Part shown: positions 27,348-37,259 of the stretch, piece by piece
How positions within the stretch are numbered: position 1 is the stretch's first letter
How the letters are laid out: each line of letters starts with the position of its first letter
Assembly (NCBI GenBank): GCA_046329575.1
Contig: JAXLUJ010000015.1
Coordinates: 24,314-88,313 of the forward strand
Source of the DNA: UBA1941 sp046329575
GTDB lineage: Bacteria; Bacteroidota; Bacteroidia; Chitinophagales; LD1
DNA: 64,000 nucleotides
Direction: 5' to 3'
Notes under the pieces: model-generated
What the model saw: only the letters and a program-made list of their open reading frames with translations
Told to the model about the DNA's origin: nothing
The model's database searches: none
Position numbers and translations under genes: made by a program

Positions 27348-27938
27348 CTAAATTTTTATAGCCGCATTCCGACCTCTGGATAACTTTCTGGAATTGAAAT
27401 GAAATCCATCTACCCAATGATTGTTCTTGTTCATTTCATGAAATTCTATAAACCTTCCTAACCCTCCAAACCAGTCCAATACTTCCTCCCGTGCAATATG
27501 GGTTTTGCCAGTGCTTATCACTGCATTATAGGAACTAAATCGCCATTCGCCTGGCGTAGCACATAACCCGGCCGCAACCGGATTTTGGTGTACATAGTTA
27601 ATTACACTTTCCAGATCATCATCTGAGTCGATAACCTGGCTCTTCGTTAAATGTTGAAATAAACTGCCATGACGCTGATATTTGAAGTTGATCGATTTTG
27701 CATATGAAACCAGAAAATTCTGCATCGATTGCCTAAGCGTTGAACCACTCACCAAATTTTGAAATACAAAATGGAAATGCGTGGGCATCAAGCAATAACT
27801 GATCAGAGCTACTTCGCCAATTACATGGTCTTCAAACTTCTTTAAAAATAGATAGTAATCCGATTCTTCCTTAAAAAGCGCTTCGGAATTTACACTTCTG
27901 TTATAAATGTGATAGATTCTTTCTTCTTCAAAGTGCAT
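27348..27938 (-). CDS. REP-associated tyrosine transposase (RAYT, Y1 HUH family)
   Basis: 196 residues from the ATG at 27938 (one 7 codons upstream is also possible). The family pattern is clear: YHIYNRSVNSEALF at 9-22, the HUH motif PTHFHF with His54 and His56, a conserved Tyr in SYAKSINFKYQRHGSLFQ (Tyr79 or Tyr87), and NYVHQNPVAAGL at 114-125. RAYTs cut single-stranded DNA at REP palindromes and are usually single-copy, domesticated relatives of the IS200/IS605 transposases. The palindromes lie immediately downstream. There are no terminal repeats or target duplication to suggest a self-mobile element. Confidence 0.93.
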   Translation of the reverse strand: MHFEEERIYHIYNRSVNSEALFKEESDYYLFLKKFEDHVIGEVALISYCLMPTHFHFVFQNLVSGSTLRQSMQNFLVSYAKSINFKYQRHGSLFQHLTKSQVIDSDDDLESVINYVHQNPVAAGLCATPGEWRFSSYNAVISTGKTHIAREEVLDWFGGLGRFIEFHEMNKNNHWVDGFHFNSRKLSRGRNAAIKI

Positions 27939-28016
27939 AAGATTTAGATTGAGGTGCAAAAATCAACCAAAAATCTCAATTCAAAATTTCATTAGGATTT
28001 TTTAAAGTATCTAACT

Positions 28017-28733
28017 TTAAGAATCGTACTTCCTTAAAATCTTTAGTGCCGTTTCAAGATCCTTTGGTAAAGCCGCCTCCAAATGAAGACTTTCGCCCGT
28101 TTGCGGATGTTTAAACTCTAACAATGCAGCATGTAAACTAAGTCGTGCTAAAGTAGGGCGCTCGGCTTCCTCCGTTTGCTTGTACTTTTTCTTGATGCTC
28201 GAAAGAAAAAATGCATCCTTGCCATATATGGGATCTACCAAAAGCGGATGTCCGCATGATGCAAAGTGAATGCGAATCTGATGGGTGCGGCCGGTTTTTA
28301 TTTCAACACGTAATAGCGCGGCATGCTGGAACTGCTCCTGTACTTCAAACAACGTCAACGCTTCTTTTCCACGTGGATGTACCATCATCGTACCCAATCG
28401 TGCAGGATTTTCAAGAACGGGAGCACTAATTTCTCCTGCCTGGCCTTCTAAACGCCCCTCTACAATTGCACTATAGAATTTTCTCGTTTCACGGTTTTCA
28501 AATTGCTTTGAAAGATGGCGGTGTGCCGCCTCGGTTCTTGCAAAACAAATAACACCGCTAGTGTCGCGATCAATGCGGTGCACTACATATAGCTTCCCAA
28601 ACTGCTTTTCCAGCATCGATTGTAATGAAAGTTTGCCTGTTGACACCCTTTCAGGAATCACTGCTATGCCGGGCATTTTATTTACTACCAGAATAGAAGC
28701 GTCTTCAAACAAAATTTCTGGGGAAACGGCCAT
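28017..28733 (-). CDS. RluA-family RNA pseudouridine synthase
   Basis: 238 residues. The catalytic motif HRIDRDTSG is at 52-60 with catalytic Asp55, and KTGRTHQIRIHF is near 176. There is no S4 domain. It isomerises uridine to pseudouridine in rRNA or tRNA; the target position cannot be told. Its ATG overlaps the stop of the upstream EGF-like lipoprotein gene (TAATG). Confidence 0.92.
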   Translation of the reverse strand: MAVSPEILFEDASILVVNKMPGIAVIPERVSTGKLSLQSMLEKQFGKLYVVHRIDRDTSGVICFARTEAAHRHLSKQFENRETRKFYSAIVEGRLEGQAGEISAPVLENPARLGTMMVHPRGKEALTLFEVQEQFQHAALLRVEIKTGRTHQIRIHFASCGHPLLVDPIYGKDAFFLSSIKKKYKQTEEAERPTLARLSLHAALLEFKHPQTGESLHLEAALPKDLETALKILRKYDS

Positions 28734-29263
28734 TATTGCTTACTGCAGTCACAAAAATAGTTCTGACCGTCTTTTGTTACATTCAATTTCAACTTACCGT
28801 CTTTTAGCTGACCGCTTGCATCCACCTGACCTACCTGATGCCCTACGGCATCCAATGCCTGCTGTGGCAGCGCTTCGAATAACTCGGTGCCGTGCATATC
28901 AGCGTTGAAATAATATTGCTCATCGTTAACATTATAAATACTGATGGCAGTAAAATAGGGCTTTGCGCTTATTTGCAAAAGATGGGTTACTGTGGCGGCA
29001 CTTGAATTGCCAACTTTAGTATTGCAACTCCAGGTTCCCAGAAATTTTTCGCGACTAAGAATTTCACAACTATCGCCTTCTTTTCCATAAGGACAATGAA
29101 CACTACAATCTTTCCCAAAATACTGTTGTTTACAGCTACATTTCCCGGTCTTCCCGTCACAGGAACCTCCTTGAGCATAACACTCCGGATTACAGGCTTT
29201 GTTGCAGGAATTTAAGCCGGCAATTGCCAATAGCATCACTAATAAGGGCAATATTTTTTTCAT
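28733..29263 (-). CDS. Lipoprotein with EGF-like Cys-rich module
   Basis: 176 residues. A lipoprotein signal (LAIAGLNSC, lipidated Cys near residue 20) is followed by a Cys-rich region of about 45 residues. Its CSCKQQYFGKDC matches the EGF_1 signature C-x-C-x(2)-x-x(2)-G-x-x-C exactly. The C-terminal 100 residues look like a small beta-domain (THLLQISAKPYFTAISIYNV) and end CDCSKQ. Such lipoproteins are common in Bacteroidota; the function is unknown. The stop overlaps the start of the pseudouridine synthase gene, so the two are co-transcribed. Confidence 0.82.
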   Translation of the reverse strand: MKKILPLLVMLLAIAGLNSCNKACNPECYAQGGSCDGKTGKCSCKQQYFGKDCSVHCPYGKEGDSCEILSREKFLGTWSCNTKVGNSSAATVTHLLQISAKPYFTAISIYNVNDEQYYFNADMHGTELFEALPQQALDAVGHQVGQVDASGQLKDGKLKLNVTKDGQNYFCDCSKQ

Positions 29264-29314
29264 CGCTCGCTTTTATGCAAATATATACGATTGAAGTGGT
29301 GAAAGTTTCGGTTT

Positions 29315-30634
29315 TCAACGGTTCCAATTGTACCAGTCAATCTTTCTGGTCAAAAACATCACTACCGCGAGTATCAGGAAAAGACCAATACTGCCAAGCA
29401 GCAAGGAATAATCCTGAAGCTGTAACAGCGAATAGAAAAACAAATAAAGAATAAGCAGAATTCCGGAGAAAACTCCAGTTAGCTTTTTGTTTCCAAAAAC
29501 AAAATAAGCGTAAAATGTTATCAGACCTAAAACTGCAGCGCAACTGATCCAATACGCTTTGTCGAAATTCAAATGTTCTGAAATGGACAATAACAGCACA
29601 TAAAATAACACTACGGCAAAACCCACCAATAAATACTGAATGGTATGAATGCGCTTTCTGTTGAGAATTTCAATAAAGAAAAAGCTTAAAAATGTGATAA
29701 CCACAAACATCACAGAGTATTTGGCTGAACGCATTGTTTTTTGATATTCATCAACCGGAACTAAAAGCCTAACTCCAAAAGCATCGGGTTGACTAATAAA
29801 CGCTCCCGTGCCGGCTTGTGGATAGTTTCTGTTCAACTGCAACACCTTCCACGATGCGCTGAAGGCATTGGCAGTCACCGCTCGCTTTTCTGGTAAAAAC
29901 TCGCCTTCAAAACTGGGGTCGCCCCAACTCGACTCCACATCCAAACGGGTCTCTTTTCCAAATGGGGTAACGTCGAATGAAGAACTTCCGTTCAATTTCA
30001 GATTAACTTTAAAACTGCTTGCCGTATGATGTGGTTGCGTGAACGGAATGTGAATACCTGAGGTTACAATATCAGAAGAAGTAGTACCGGGTTGGGCTTC
30101 GGTTTTCATGCCATTCACGTCTATATTTATGTTTTCGCTAATGCCTTTCATGTCGGTAATGCCCAGATTCAATTGCGCTTCGTTCCATCTCAACTCATTG
30201 GCAAGCCCAACTGCATTTCCATCAAGGCCATCGAATGTTCCCGAAATTTCGACATCGGAACGATATAGCATTACTACATAAATGCCTCTGTTTCTCCGCT
30301 CCGGAGTTAATTTCGCTTTAATATTCAATTGCGAGGGTAGGAAATGCGCATAAGCGGTCCGGATCTGCTCATGGTTGTTCTCATCTTTATACGATTCCGA
30401 ATAGGGGACGCTGATAACCGGCCCGCTTATGGTTTGTTCATCGCCCCACTTTGAACTCACTTCTTTCACGGCCTCCTGGCGTAATTCCTCACGTTCATTA
30501 ACCAAACTTTCAATCATAGAACCGGGAATCATTAAAACCAAAATCAATATTCCGGTCATTAAAAGTTTCAGCGTTACTGAATTTCGCATCCAATTGTTGA
30601 AACGGTCAAAAAAACCTGATGAATTCGTTTCCAT
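29315..30634 (-). CDS. creD: CreD-family inner-membrane protein
   Basis: 439 residues. One N-terminal membrane helix (about 21-41) is followed by a periplasmic domain of about 270 residues and a cluster of about five helices near the C-terminus (310-430). Family markers include the N-terminal NSVTLKLLMTGILILVLMIP and the SGPVISVPY block. In E. coli creD is a CreBC-regulon member affecting envelope stability and beta-lactam or colicin tolerance; the biochemical role is unknown. It starts 9 nt after the large alpha-2-macroglobulin gene and is in its operon. Confidence 0.9.
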   Translation of the reverse strand: METNSSGFFDRFNNWMRNSVTLKLLMTGILILVLMIPGSMIESLVNEREELRQEAVKEVSSKWGDEQTISGPVISVPYSESYKDENNHEQIRTAYAHFLPSQLNIKAKLTPERRNRGIYVVMLYRSDVEISGTFDGLDGNAVGLANELRWNEAQLNLGITDMKGISENINIDVNGMKTEAQPGTTSSDIVTSGIHIPFTQPHHTASSFKVNLKLNGSSSFDVTPFGKETRLDVESSWGDPSFEGEFLPEKRAVTANAFSASWKVLQLNRNYPQAGTGAFISQPDAFGVRLLVPVDEYQKTMRSAKYSVMFVVITFLSFFFIEILNRKRIHTIQYLLVGFAVVLFYVLLLSISEHLNFDKAYWISCAAVLGLITFYAYFVFGNKKLTGVFSGILLILYLFFYSLLQLQDYSLLLGSIGLFLILAVVMFLTRKIDWYNWNR

Positions 30635-30643
30635 ATAAATTAA

Positions 30644-33600
30644 TTATGGTTTAATTGTTATAACTCCTCCGCCATTGTAAGAATGGTATTCTCCCGCATA
30701 CATCGCATCGGCACTTACCGGACCCATTCTGAAACTGCCCAGTGAAACGGCTCTTACAACATAATAATAATGCTGCACCCGTCCTGAATTTACATCTACA
30801 AAAAGGTTGACGCGATCGTCGCGATAATCGGAAGCATTGGGAATCCAGGCGTCTTTAATCCAATCCATTCCCGGCAATTCTTTAATTCTGGGGTTTTCAA
30901 TTTCAAATCCGGCCGGTAGCATATCGGTTAGTACCACATTCTCAATGCCTCGGCTGTAAGAGGTTTCTACAGAAATCCCAATTACCACTAAATCATTCTG
31001 ACGGAAGTTCAAATTGTTCAATTCGTGACCATGTCGATCATAGAATCGCTTTCGCACTTTTAAATAATTGTCTTCCTGTTTGAACGAACCATCGGCCGTC
31101 AACCCTTCGTTTTCGTAACTATAGAACACTTTCTGGTTACCGTGGGTGCGAATTTCTACCTTACTACCTCCCAATTGTTTAGACGTTAGGGTTATTGGTG
31201 CGCCTTTCATTTCGCCAACAATTTTACCGTTTACAACAATCTCGGCAGTAGCATTGCTATTGGCATATTGCCGCATCGTTTTACCTAAACCAATAAAACT
31301 GAACACCCGTTCTTGCGTACTCAAATAACCCTCTGATTTTAAAGCCTCACTTACATGACGTGCCATTACCGGAAGTTGTGGATTTTGAGGATCTACATCG
31401 GCCAAAACACTTAACGATAAGGCCTCATCGCGAACTGGTGAAGCAAAAGCGCCACCGGTTTCTTTGTCAGATATTTCACCGGCAAAAGCAGGCGGCAGCA
31501 TCTCGTTAAAATGTGCCTTGTCGCCAGCCAATGCGTAAGCTGCAGCCAATAAGTATTTTGCATCCAGCGTTAGCAGTTGCGGGTTGCTTTTATAGTAGTT
31601 CATGGTGGAAGGTTGTTGCTTTCCTGCAAGTGCTAAAACATACAAACTATAGGCTACCTCATGTGGTGCTATTTTTTTGTTGTTTCCGCGATTGTAATAC
31701 CAGGTAATCAGATTGCGGTCTCGTAATTTTGCTTCAAGAAACTCCAGTAGTTTTTGTAGCAAACTATCATCAATATCAAAACCGGCCTTCCGGGCTTCTA
31801 CCAAAAAATGCGCTGCATAAACCGAAGCCCACCAATGTTCTTCGCCACCGCCATCCCAAAGCGTTAAGCCGCCGTTGTACAATTGGCGCATTTTAATTTT
31901 TCGAATGGCTTCGTTCACATTGTAGTTAGCGGTTTTTGACATTGCTGGATTTAGACCTGCCGCCAAATCCTCAAAATATAACTGCGGAAAGGCTGCCGAA
32001 ACGGTTTGTTCGGTGCAACCATAAGGATACTGAATCAGATAACGGAGGTCTTTCGCATATTCCATCATCGGCGACCGGCTAACCGTGAGTTTTATATTTT
32101 GTGTTGAAGGAATAAAATTAGCATTGCCACAATTTACATTTGTAACTGAATTAGCCGGAATATTACCCGAACCATACCCCTTTTGAAGAGAGGCCGAAGG
32201 CCGGATGGTGATTTCGGTTTCATCACGATATTTTTCTCCACCACCATTTACTTCAACAATCACTTTCGCCGCATCCATCATTCCGGTTGGCGTAACCCGA
32301 AATACGACCCGGTTTTCTTTTTTTCCGGAAATCGAAACACTTTGAACAGAACTTCCAATAATTGCCAATGGTCCTTCTGTTTTTACATTTACACCTGCAT
32401 TGGTTCCTGAGTTGGTTGTATTCGTTATCGTAACAGGAACATCAATTGTATCACGAGGGGCCACAAAACGCGGCAGGCCGGTGGAAATTACAATAGGATC
32501 GGCTACAGTCATGTGTTCTTCGGCATTGCCGAATGCCACATCTTTGTAAGCTACAGCCATCAATCTCACTTCTCCGCTAAATTGCGGCAAATCGAATTCG
32601 AAATTGGCTTCGCCGCTGCCATTGGTTTCCGTGATCCCGCTCCAATAGGTGAGTAATTTTACTCGTTTATTCTGCACAGGGTTCACTCGTTTACTGAGGT
32701 CGAACCCGTCACCGCCGGTCTTTCTATAAACGCTGTTCACTTCAGGAAACAACAGTGGATATAAATCGAAAGCCATAACTTCCAACGCCCTTTTCTGATA
32801 GAAAAAATCGTACGGGTTCGGCGTTTTGAATCCGGTCATTGCCAAAATGCCTTCATCCACTGCAGCTAACGTAACTTTTGAATTCGAAGCCGCCAGAACT
32901 TTTACTTTTTGATGGGTATGTGACCTAACTGATTTGGCAGCTATAATCTTTACTTCCATTTTTCGTTTCTTCTCCTGCACAGCAATCGACTTAAAACCAT
33001 GCGCCACAGTCAATGGCAAATCTGTTTCGTCGTGTGGTTTTATTAAAGTAGCAGTGATGTAGGCATTCGGCAGATAGTCGGCCTTCAGCGAAATGTTGGC
33101 ACTTGCAGTTCGCTTGTCGGTTTGCAAATAGAAATGTTCCAAAACTTTATTCGTTTCAACTGTAACCAGAAGTTTACCATTAAAAGGGGCCTTGAATAAT
33201 ACCTTTGCCGATTCGCCCACTTCATATTGCGATTTATCTAGTTCGATATCTACGTTGCCTTCGTTGTTTACTTCGAAAGAAGAGCCGTCCATGGCCCAGC
33301 CATAACTGAAAAAGGTGCGGTTCACATAATTGTTTACACCGGGTGCAGCAATCCTGATTTCATAATCGCCGGGCGTTTTAGGCACATAGTTTAATATTCT
33401 ACCAGAGGCCTCCAATCGGATTTCCTCGTCCATCACGGTGTGATCAACTTGTTGCGATTCATACCTATAGTAGGAACCGGCTTTGGATAGAACCGTTTTG
33501 TATTCGTGCTTAATAATCAGCACATGGGCAGTAGCTGAAACCGATTGCTCGTCTTTGTTAACGGCAATCAACGGAATCGACATCGGCTTATTCAGCGCGC

Positions 33601-36007
33601 AGTAATAATCCATATTGCCAATTCCGAAAAATACATCCTGAGTGTAAATAGAAACGTGTGATTTGCGGTTTACCGGCCGGCCAGATTCATCAAAAACGGT
33701 AGTGTACCAATTGGCCTGTAATAAGCCATTGTTCTTGTAAGTTTCCGGCACGGTCCACGATTCTTTCGCCATGCCTTTTTCATCGGTTTTGCCTTCTCTT
33801 TCGATACTGTTAAAATCAAAGCTGTTGTTTAAACTGAACGTATAGGAACTGAATTTCTTTGGCGAGAAATACTGCTGATTCGTTTGTATCTCCACTTCAT
33901 AGTTGCGATTGGCAGCAGGCGGTCCAAAATAATTTTCCGCCAATACTGAAAGCGTAGTGCCGTCGCCGGGTCGTAAAAAAGGCTTATCCAAACTCGTAGT
34001 TACCTTGATTCGGTCGGGCATAAACTCTTCTACCAATATGTTGGAACTATTCAATAATACATCGTTCGAAGAATATAGTTCTACCGAATAGGAGCCGGTT
34101 ACAGCTGCCGGCGAAAGTTCTACGGCTGTTTCCATACTGCCTTCGTCATTCAGCGTTTTACGCACCGTTTTTAGTTCCTGACCGTTGGGCAGCAAGATTT
34201 TTAATTTAACGGGAATTTCGCCCGGGCTATGCCAGGAATTATTCCTAACAATGCAACTGATGTTCATCTTTTCGCCCGGCCGGTACATATCGCGTTCACT
34301 ATAAATAAATGCGTCTAAGTTGGTACTGTTGGAATTTTTTCCGCCTACATCGAACCGCGAACTTTCTACTTGTGTGGAATTGAATGGCATGAAGTTGAAG
34401 TCGTTTGCCGTTCTGGCAATAATCATTCGCGGACGGAAACCTGAAAAATCGCGTTTGCTTATAGTTAGCAACGCAAAGCCGTCTTTATCGGTAGTTCCGG
34501 TGCCTACCACCTGATTGTTCGTTCCTATTATTGATAACTGAACATTGCTCAGTTTTTCGGCTGTTTTGATGGAATTGGCAAACACCCACACCTGATCGCC
34601 ATTATTTCGCGCAATCAATCCAATATCCGATAAGGAGATGAAGCGGCTTTCGCGCAAGTAGTATTGCGATTCGCTTCTTATGCTCAAACGATAAATTCCT
34701 TTCAGGTCTTTGAGCTTATCTACAAAATCAAATTTCAATAAACGCGAACTGCCGCGTTTAGGTAACGTTCTTGTTTCCACTGTGGTTTCATAGATCTTGT
34801 CGCCAAATGTAAATCCATAACCCACGCTTGCTTCGTCTTCTTCGCCATAACTATCGCTTTCATAGCTGTAATCGTTATCGCCATAGTTTTGTGAAGCCAA
34901 CAAATTGTTTTCATAAACCTTGTAAACTGCAATGGAAATTTTCGGCACGTTTACGATTTGCACTTCAATGTTTTTTGAACCAGCTGGGGTGAGGTAAACA
35001 CCTTTGCTATTCGTGAATTTTATGGTGGGTTCTAATTCGCCAAAGGTGAATTGGTTACTGTAATTTTCCTTCAAAGTACCGCCAATTCGGCCTTTCAGCC
35101 CTTGCTTGATAGTGATGCTATACGATGCATCGGCCAAAAATTTCTCAGAAGAAATCAAAAAGCCATCTTCTGTAACTTGTGTTTTGAACGCAACCGGAGG
35201 ATCTACGGTTACAAATTCATTTAGGTTTTGGGCAATGGGCTGTTGCGACGTATAAATTCGAATTACGCCTTCTGTACCGTCGTGATTGGCTTCAGCATTA
35301 TTAATATTTAGAAGAAATGGTGATGGCAATGTTAATGGAATCACCGATGCTTCTTTTGAACCACATTTTCCATTCATCGGCATAAGCCCTGCATCTACCG
35401 TTACTCGAATTTTCTTTTCAGCATCTTCTACCTTAATATCTGTAAGAAGTAGCGAGAAGTTGGTGCCGTCGTCATGTGTTAGAAATTGATAGGCGCATTT
35501 CTTTCCATCCGCTTCCACATGTAGTTTCGGTTCTAACTGCTCTGCTTTTGTTTTATAAGTGAAAAGAAGGTCGAGCTGAATCACGGGTGTATTTGATGAT
35601 TCGCTTCGAACGGTCCACATGGCATTGGCCGTTTCAAGTTTTTGATACGGCGTGTGAAAGTGCAAATCATCAGGAAAGCCGAGCTTATATTGGCAATGCG
35701 AAACCAACTTATCGGTTAATACGGCTTTGTAGTCGGTTGACGGCTGCAAGTCATGAACGGGCGAAAAGGTGAGCTCATAAGCGCTGGTCCACTGAAAACG
35801 CCCTTCAATAGGCGGGTCAAAGCTAATGTACGCGGTACTGTCCCATAGGTTCAACAGCGTATCGCCAACCAAATTTTTGTCGAAAGTAAAGACCAAATTG
35901 CCCAATGAAGGTACTTCGTCTTTGGCGTTGGTGGCTACTAATTTTACACGGTTTTTGTTACAGGAGGCGAAAGCTACCAATAGCAGTAGCGGCAGTAAAC
36001 GTTTCAT
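30644..36007 (-). CDS. Alpha-2-macroglobulin family lipoprotein with thioester
   Basis: 1787 residues from the ATG at 36007; the ATG four codons upstream is less likely because the shorter form begins a clean lipoprotein signal (MKRLLPLLLLVAFASC, lipidated Cys16). The order is that of bacterial alpha-2-macroglobulins: N-terminal MG domains, a bait-like region, then the thioester domain. Cys1331 is in YPYGCTEQ, the C-x-E-Q thioester, and the WWASVYAAHFLVEARKAG helix follows. In E. coli YfhM-type proteins the thioester traps proteases in the periplasm and protects the cell envelope. In many proteobacteria the gene pairs with pbpC; here it pairs with creD. Confidence 0.93.
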   Translation of the reverse strand: MKRLLPLLLLVAFASCNKNRVKLVATNAKDEVPSLGNLVFTFDKNLVGDTLLNLWDSTAYISFDPPIEGRFQWTSAYELTFSPVHDLQPSTDYKAVLTDKLVSHCQYKLGFPDDLHFHTPYQKLETANAMWTVRSESSNTPVIQLDLLFTYKTKAEQLEPKLHVEADGKKCAYQFLTHDDGTNFSLLLTDIKVEDAEKKIRVTVDAGLMPMNGKCGSKEASVIPLTLPSPFLLNINNAEANHDGTEGVIRIYTSQQPIAQNLNEFVTVDPPVAFKTQVTEDGFLISSEKFLADASYSITIKQGLKGRIGGTLKENYSNQFTFGELEPTIKFTNSKGVYLTPAGSKNIEVQIVNVPKISIAVYKVYENNLLASQNYGDNDYSYESDSYGEEDEASVGYGFTFGDKIYETTVETRTLPKRGSSRLLKFDFVDKLKDLKGIYRLSIRSESQYYLRESRFISLSDIGLIARNNGDQVWVFANSIKTAEKLSNVQLSIIGTNNQVVGTGTTDKDGFALLTISKRDFSGFRPRMIIARTANDFNFMPFNSTQVESSRFDVGGKNSNSTNLDAFIYSERDMYRPGEKMNISCIVRNNSWHSPGEIPVKLKILLPNGQELKTVRKTLNDEGSMETAVELSPAAVTGSYSVELYSSNDVLLNSSNILVEEFMPDRIKVTTSLDKPFLRPGDGTTLSVLAENYFGPPAANRNYEVEIQTNQQYFSPKKFSSYTFSLNNSFDFNSIEREGKTDEKGMAKESWTVPETYKNNGLLQANWYTTVFDESGRPVNRKSHVSIYTQDVFFGIGNMDYYCALNKPMSIPLIAVNKDEQSVSATAHVLIIKHEYKTVLSKAGSYYRYESQQVDHTVMDEEIRLEASGRILNYVPKTPGDYEIRIAAPGVNNYVNRTFFSYGWAMDGSSFEVNNEGNVDIELDKSQYEVGESAKVLFKAPFNGKLLVTVETNKVLEHFYLQTDKRTASANISLKADYLPNAYITATLIKPHDETDLPLTVAHGFKSIAVQEKKRKMEVKIIAAKSVRSHTHQKVKVLAASNSKVTLAAVDEGILAMTGFKTPNPYDFFYQKRALEVMAFDLYPLLFPEVNSVYRKTGGDGFDLSKRVNPVQNKRVKLLTYWSGITETNGSGEANFEFDLPQFSGEVRLMAVAYKDVAFGNAEEHMTVADPIVISTGLPRFVAPRDTIDVPVTITNTTNSGTNAGVNVKTEGPLAIIGSSVQSVSISGKKENRVVFRVTPTGMMDAAKVIVEVNGGGEKYRDETEITIRPSASLQKGYGSGNIPANSVTNVNCGNANFIPSTQNIKLTVSRSPMMEYAKDLRYLIQYPYGCTEQTVSAAFPQLYFEDLAAGLNPAMSKTANYNVNEAIRKIKMRQLYNGGLTLWDGGGEEHWWASVYAAHFLVEARKAGFDIDDSLLQKLLEFLEAKLRDRNLITWYYNRGNNKKIAPHEVAYSLYVLALAGKQQPSTMNYYKSNPQLLTLDAKYLLAAAYALAGDKAHFNEMLPPAFAGEISDKETGGAFASPVRDEALSLSVLADVDPQNPQLPVMARHVSEALKSEGYLSTQERVFSFIGLGKTMRQYANSNATAEIVVNGKIVGEMKGAPITLTSKQLGGSKVEIRTHGNQKVFYSYENEGLTADGSFKQEDNYLKVRKRFYDRHGHELNNLNFRQNDLVVIGISVETSYSRGIENVVLTDMLPAGFEIENPRIKELPGMDWIKDAWIPNASDYRDDRVNLFVDVNSGRVQHYYYVVRAVSLGSFRMGPVSADAMYAGEYHSYNGGGVITIKP

Positions 36008-36168
36008 GTGGGTTTGCAATTGATTTTGCTATCAAATGAACGTTTACCTTTTCATAAAATTACATGCTTTCGAAAAAATATTTTTGAACATTGCTTTGCG
36101 GCAATTGGTGGTATTCTTACTAACCCAAAATGCAGTCGTTTCGGAAGCTTTTTTTACCTTTCGAGCAA

Positions 36169-36176
36169 TAATTTTG
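36169..36176 (+). promoter_or_regulatory. -7 box next to the AlkB-like start codon
   Basis: TAATTTTG matches TAnnTTTG exactly and ends 5 nt before the ATG at 36182, so the transcript would begin at or within a few bases of the start codon. It also supports the 36182 start over the longer frame. Confidence 0.55.
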
Positions 36177-36181
36177 CATCT

Positions 36182-37249
36182 ATGGACTTCAGGGTGTTAA
36201 AGTACTTTTCAGCCTTTATCAGTGTATTTGTGATTTTGGTTTCCATCACTGCAGGTAGTTATTGGGTGTTTTTCGCTCCGATTTATGCATTTGTGATGAT
36301 ACCCTTCTTTGAATTGTTCATGGAAGGCAGCGAGGAAAATTACTCTAAGGCAGAGGAAGAAGTGTTGAAAAAAGATTTTAAGTACGACCTGATGGTTTGG
36401 ATGATCGTTCCCATCCAATACACCATGTGGGCAATATTCTTATATCGTTTACATCTTGGCCATTTGGCTATGTGGGAAATTGCCGGCTTGATACTGGCTT
36501 TTGGAATTTCGTGCGGTGTTTTCGGCATCAATGTAGCACATGAATTGGGCCACCGTTCCACCCGTCATGAACAGTTCTTATCAAAAATGCTGTTGCTCAC
36601 TTCGCTGTATATGCACTTTTTTATTGAGCATAACCGCGGTCATCACAAAAACGTTTCTACTGACGATGACCCGGCCTCCGCTCGTTACGGTGAAACACTT
36701 TATGTCTTTTACTTTCGCTCCATTTTTGGCGGATGGATTTCAGCCTGGAAACTGGAACGCGAACGCCTGGCCAAACTTGAACTACCCTGTTATTCTTACC
36801 AAAATGAAATGCTGGTGTTTCAATTGATTCAATTTTGCGTAGTAGCGGCTATTGGCCTTTTTCTAGGATGGAAAATCATGCTGGCTTTTATACTTGCAGC
36901 AACAGTTGGTGCCTTGCTTTTGGAAACGGTAAACTACATTGAGCATTACGGCCTTCGCCGAAAGAAAATTGATGGCGCCTATTACGAAAAGGTGCTTCCT
37001 GTTCACTCCTGGAATTCCAACCATCCCATCGGCAGAATGATGTTGTTCGAACTCACCCGCCACAGCGACCACCATTACATGGCCAATCGCAAATACCAGA
37101 TACTTCGTCATTTCGATCAAAGCCCTCAAATGCCAACCGGTTATCCCGGGATGATGGTGTTATCACTTTTCCCGCCGTTATGGTTCTATGTGATGCATAA
37201 ACATATTGCCGCATACAAGGCCACGGCAGAAGGTGCCTCATTAGCTTAA
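36182..37249 (+). CDS. AlkB-like membrane fatty-acid/alkane monooxygenase
   Basis: 355 residues from 36182; the same frame runs open to 36008, but that part overlaps the divergent macroglobulin gene. Eight or more His ligands of a non-heme di-iron site are in place: HELGH (120-124), EHNRGHH (149-155), NYIEHYG (251-257), HSWNSNH, and HSDHH (294-298). These are the signatures of AlkB rather than general desaturases. About six membrane helices are visible. It should hydroxylate a terminal carbon of an alkane or fatty-acyl chain with O2; no rubredoxin gene is next to it. The next gene, DUF2461, begins 10 nt later. Confidence 0.9.
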   Translation: MDFRVLKYFSAFISVFVILVSITAGSYWVFFAPIYAFVMIPFFELFMEGSEENYSKAEEEVLKKDFKYDLMVWMIVPIQYTMWAIFLYRLHLGHLAMWEIAGLILAFGISCGVFGINVAHELGHRSTRHEQFLSKMLLLTSLYMHFFIEHNRGHHKNVSTDDDPASARYGETLYVFYFRSIFGGWISAWKLERERLAKLELPCYSYQNEMLVFQLIQFCVVAAIGLFLGWKIMLAFILAATVGALLLETVNYIEHYGLRRKKIDGAYYEKVLPVHSWNSNHPIGRMMLFELTRHSDHHYMANRKYQILRHFDQSPQMPTGYPGMMVLSLFPPLWFYVMHKHIAAYKATAEGASLA

Positions 37250-37259
37250 ATTTCAATTC

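Noticed and set aside
36008..36181. N-terminal extension of the AlkB-like protein
   Set aside because: It would overlap the macroglobulin gene start, shows no family similarity, and lies before the -7 box at 36169.
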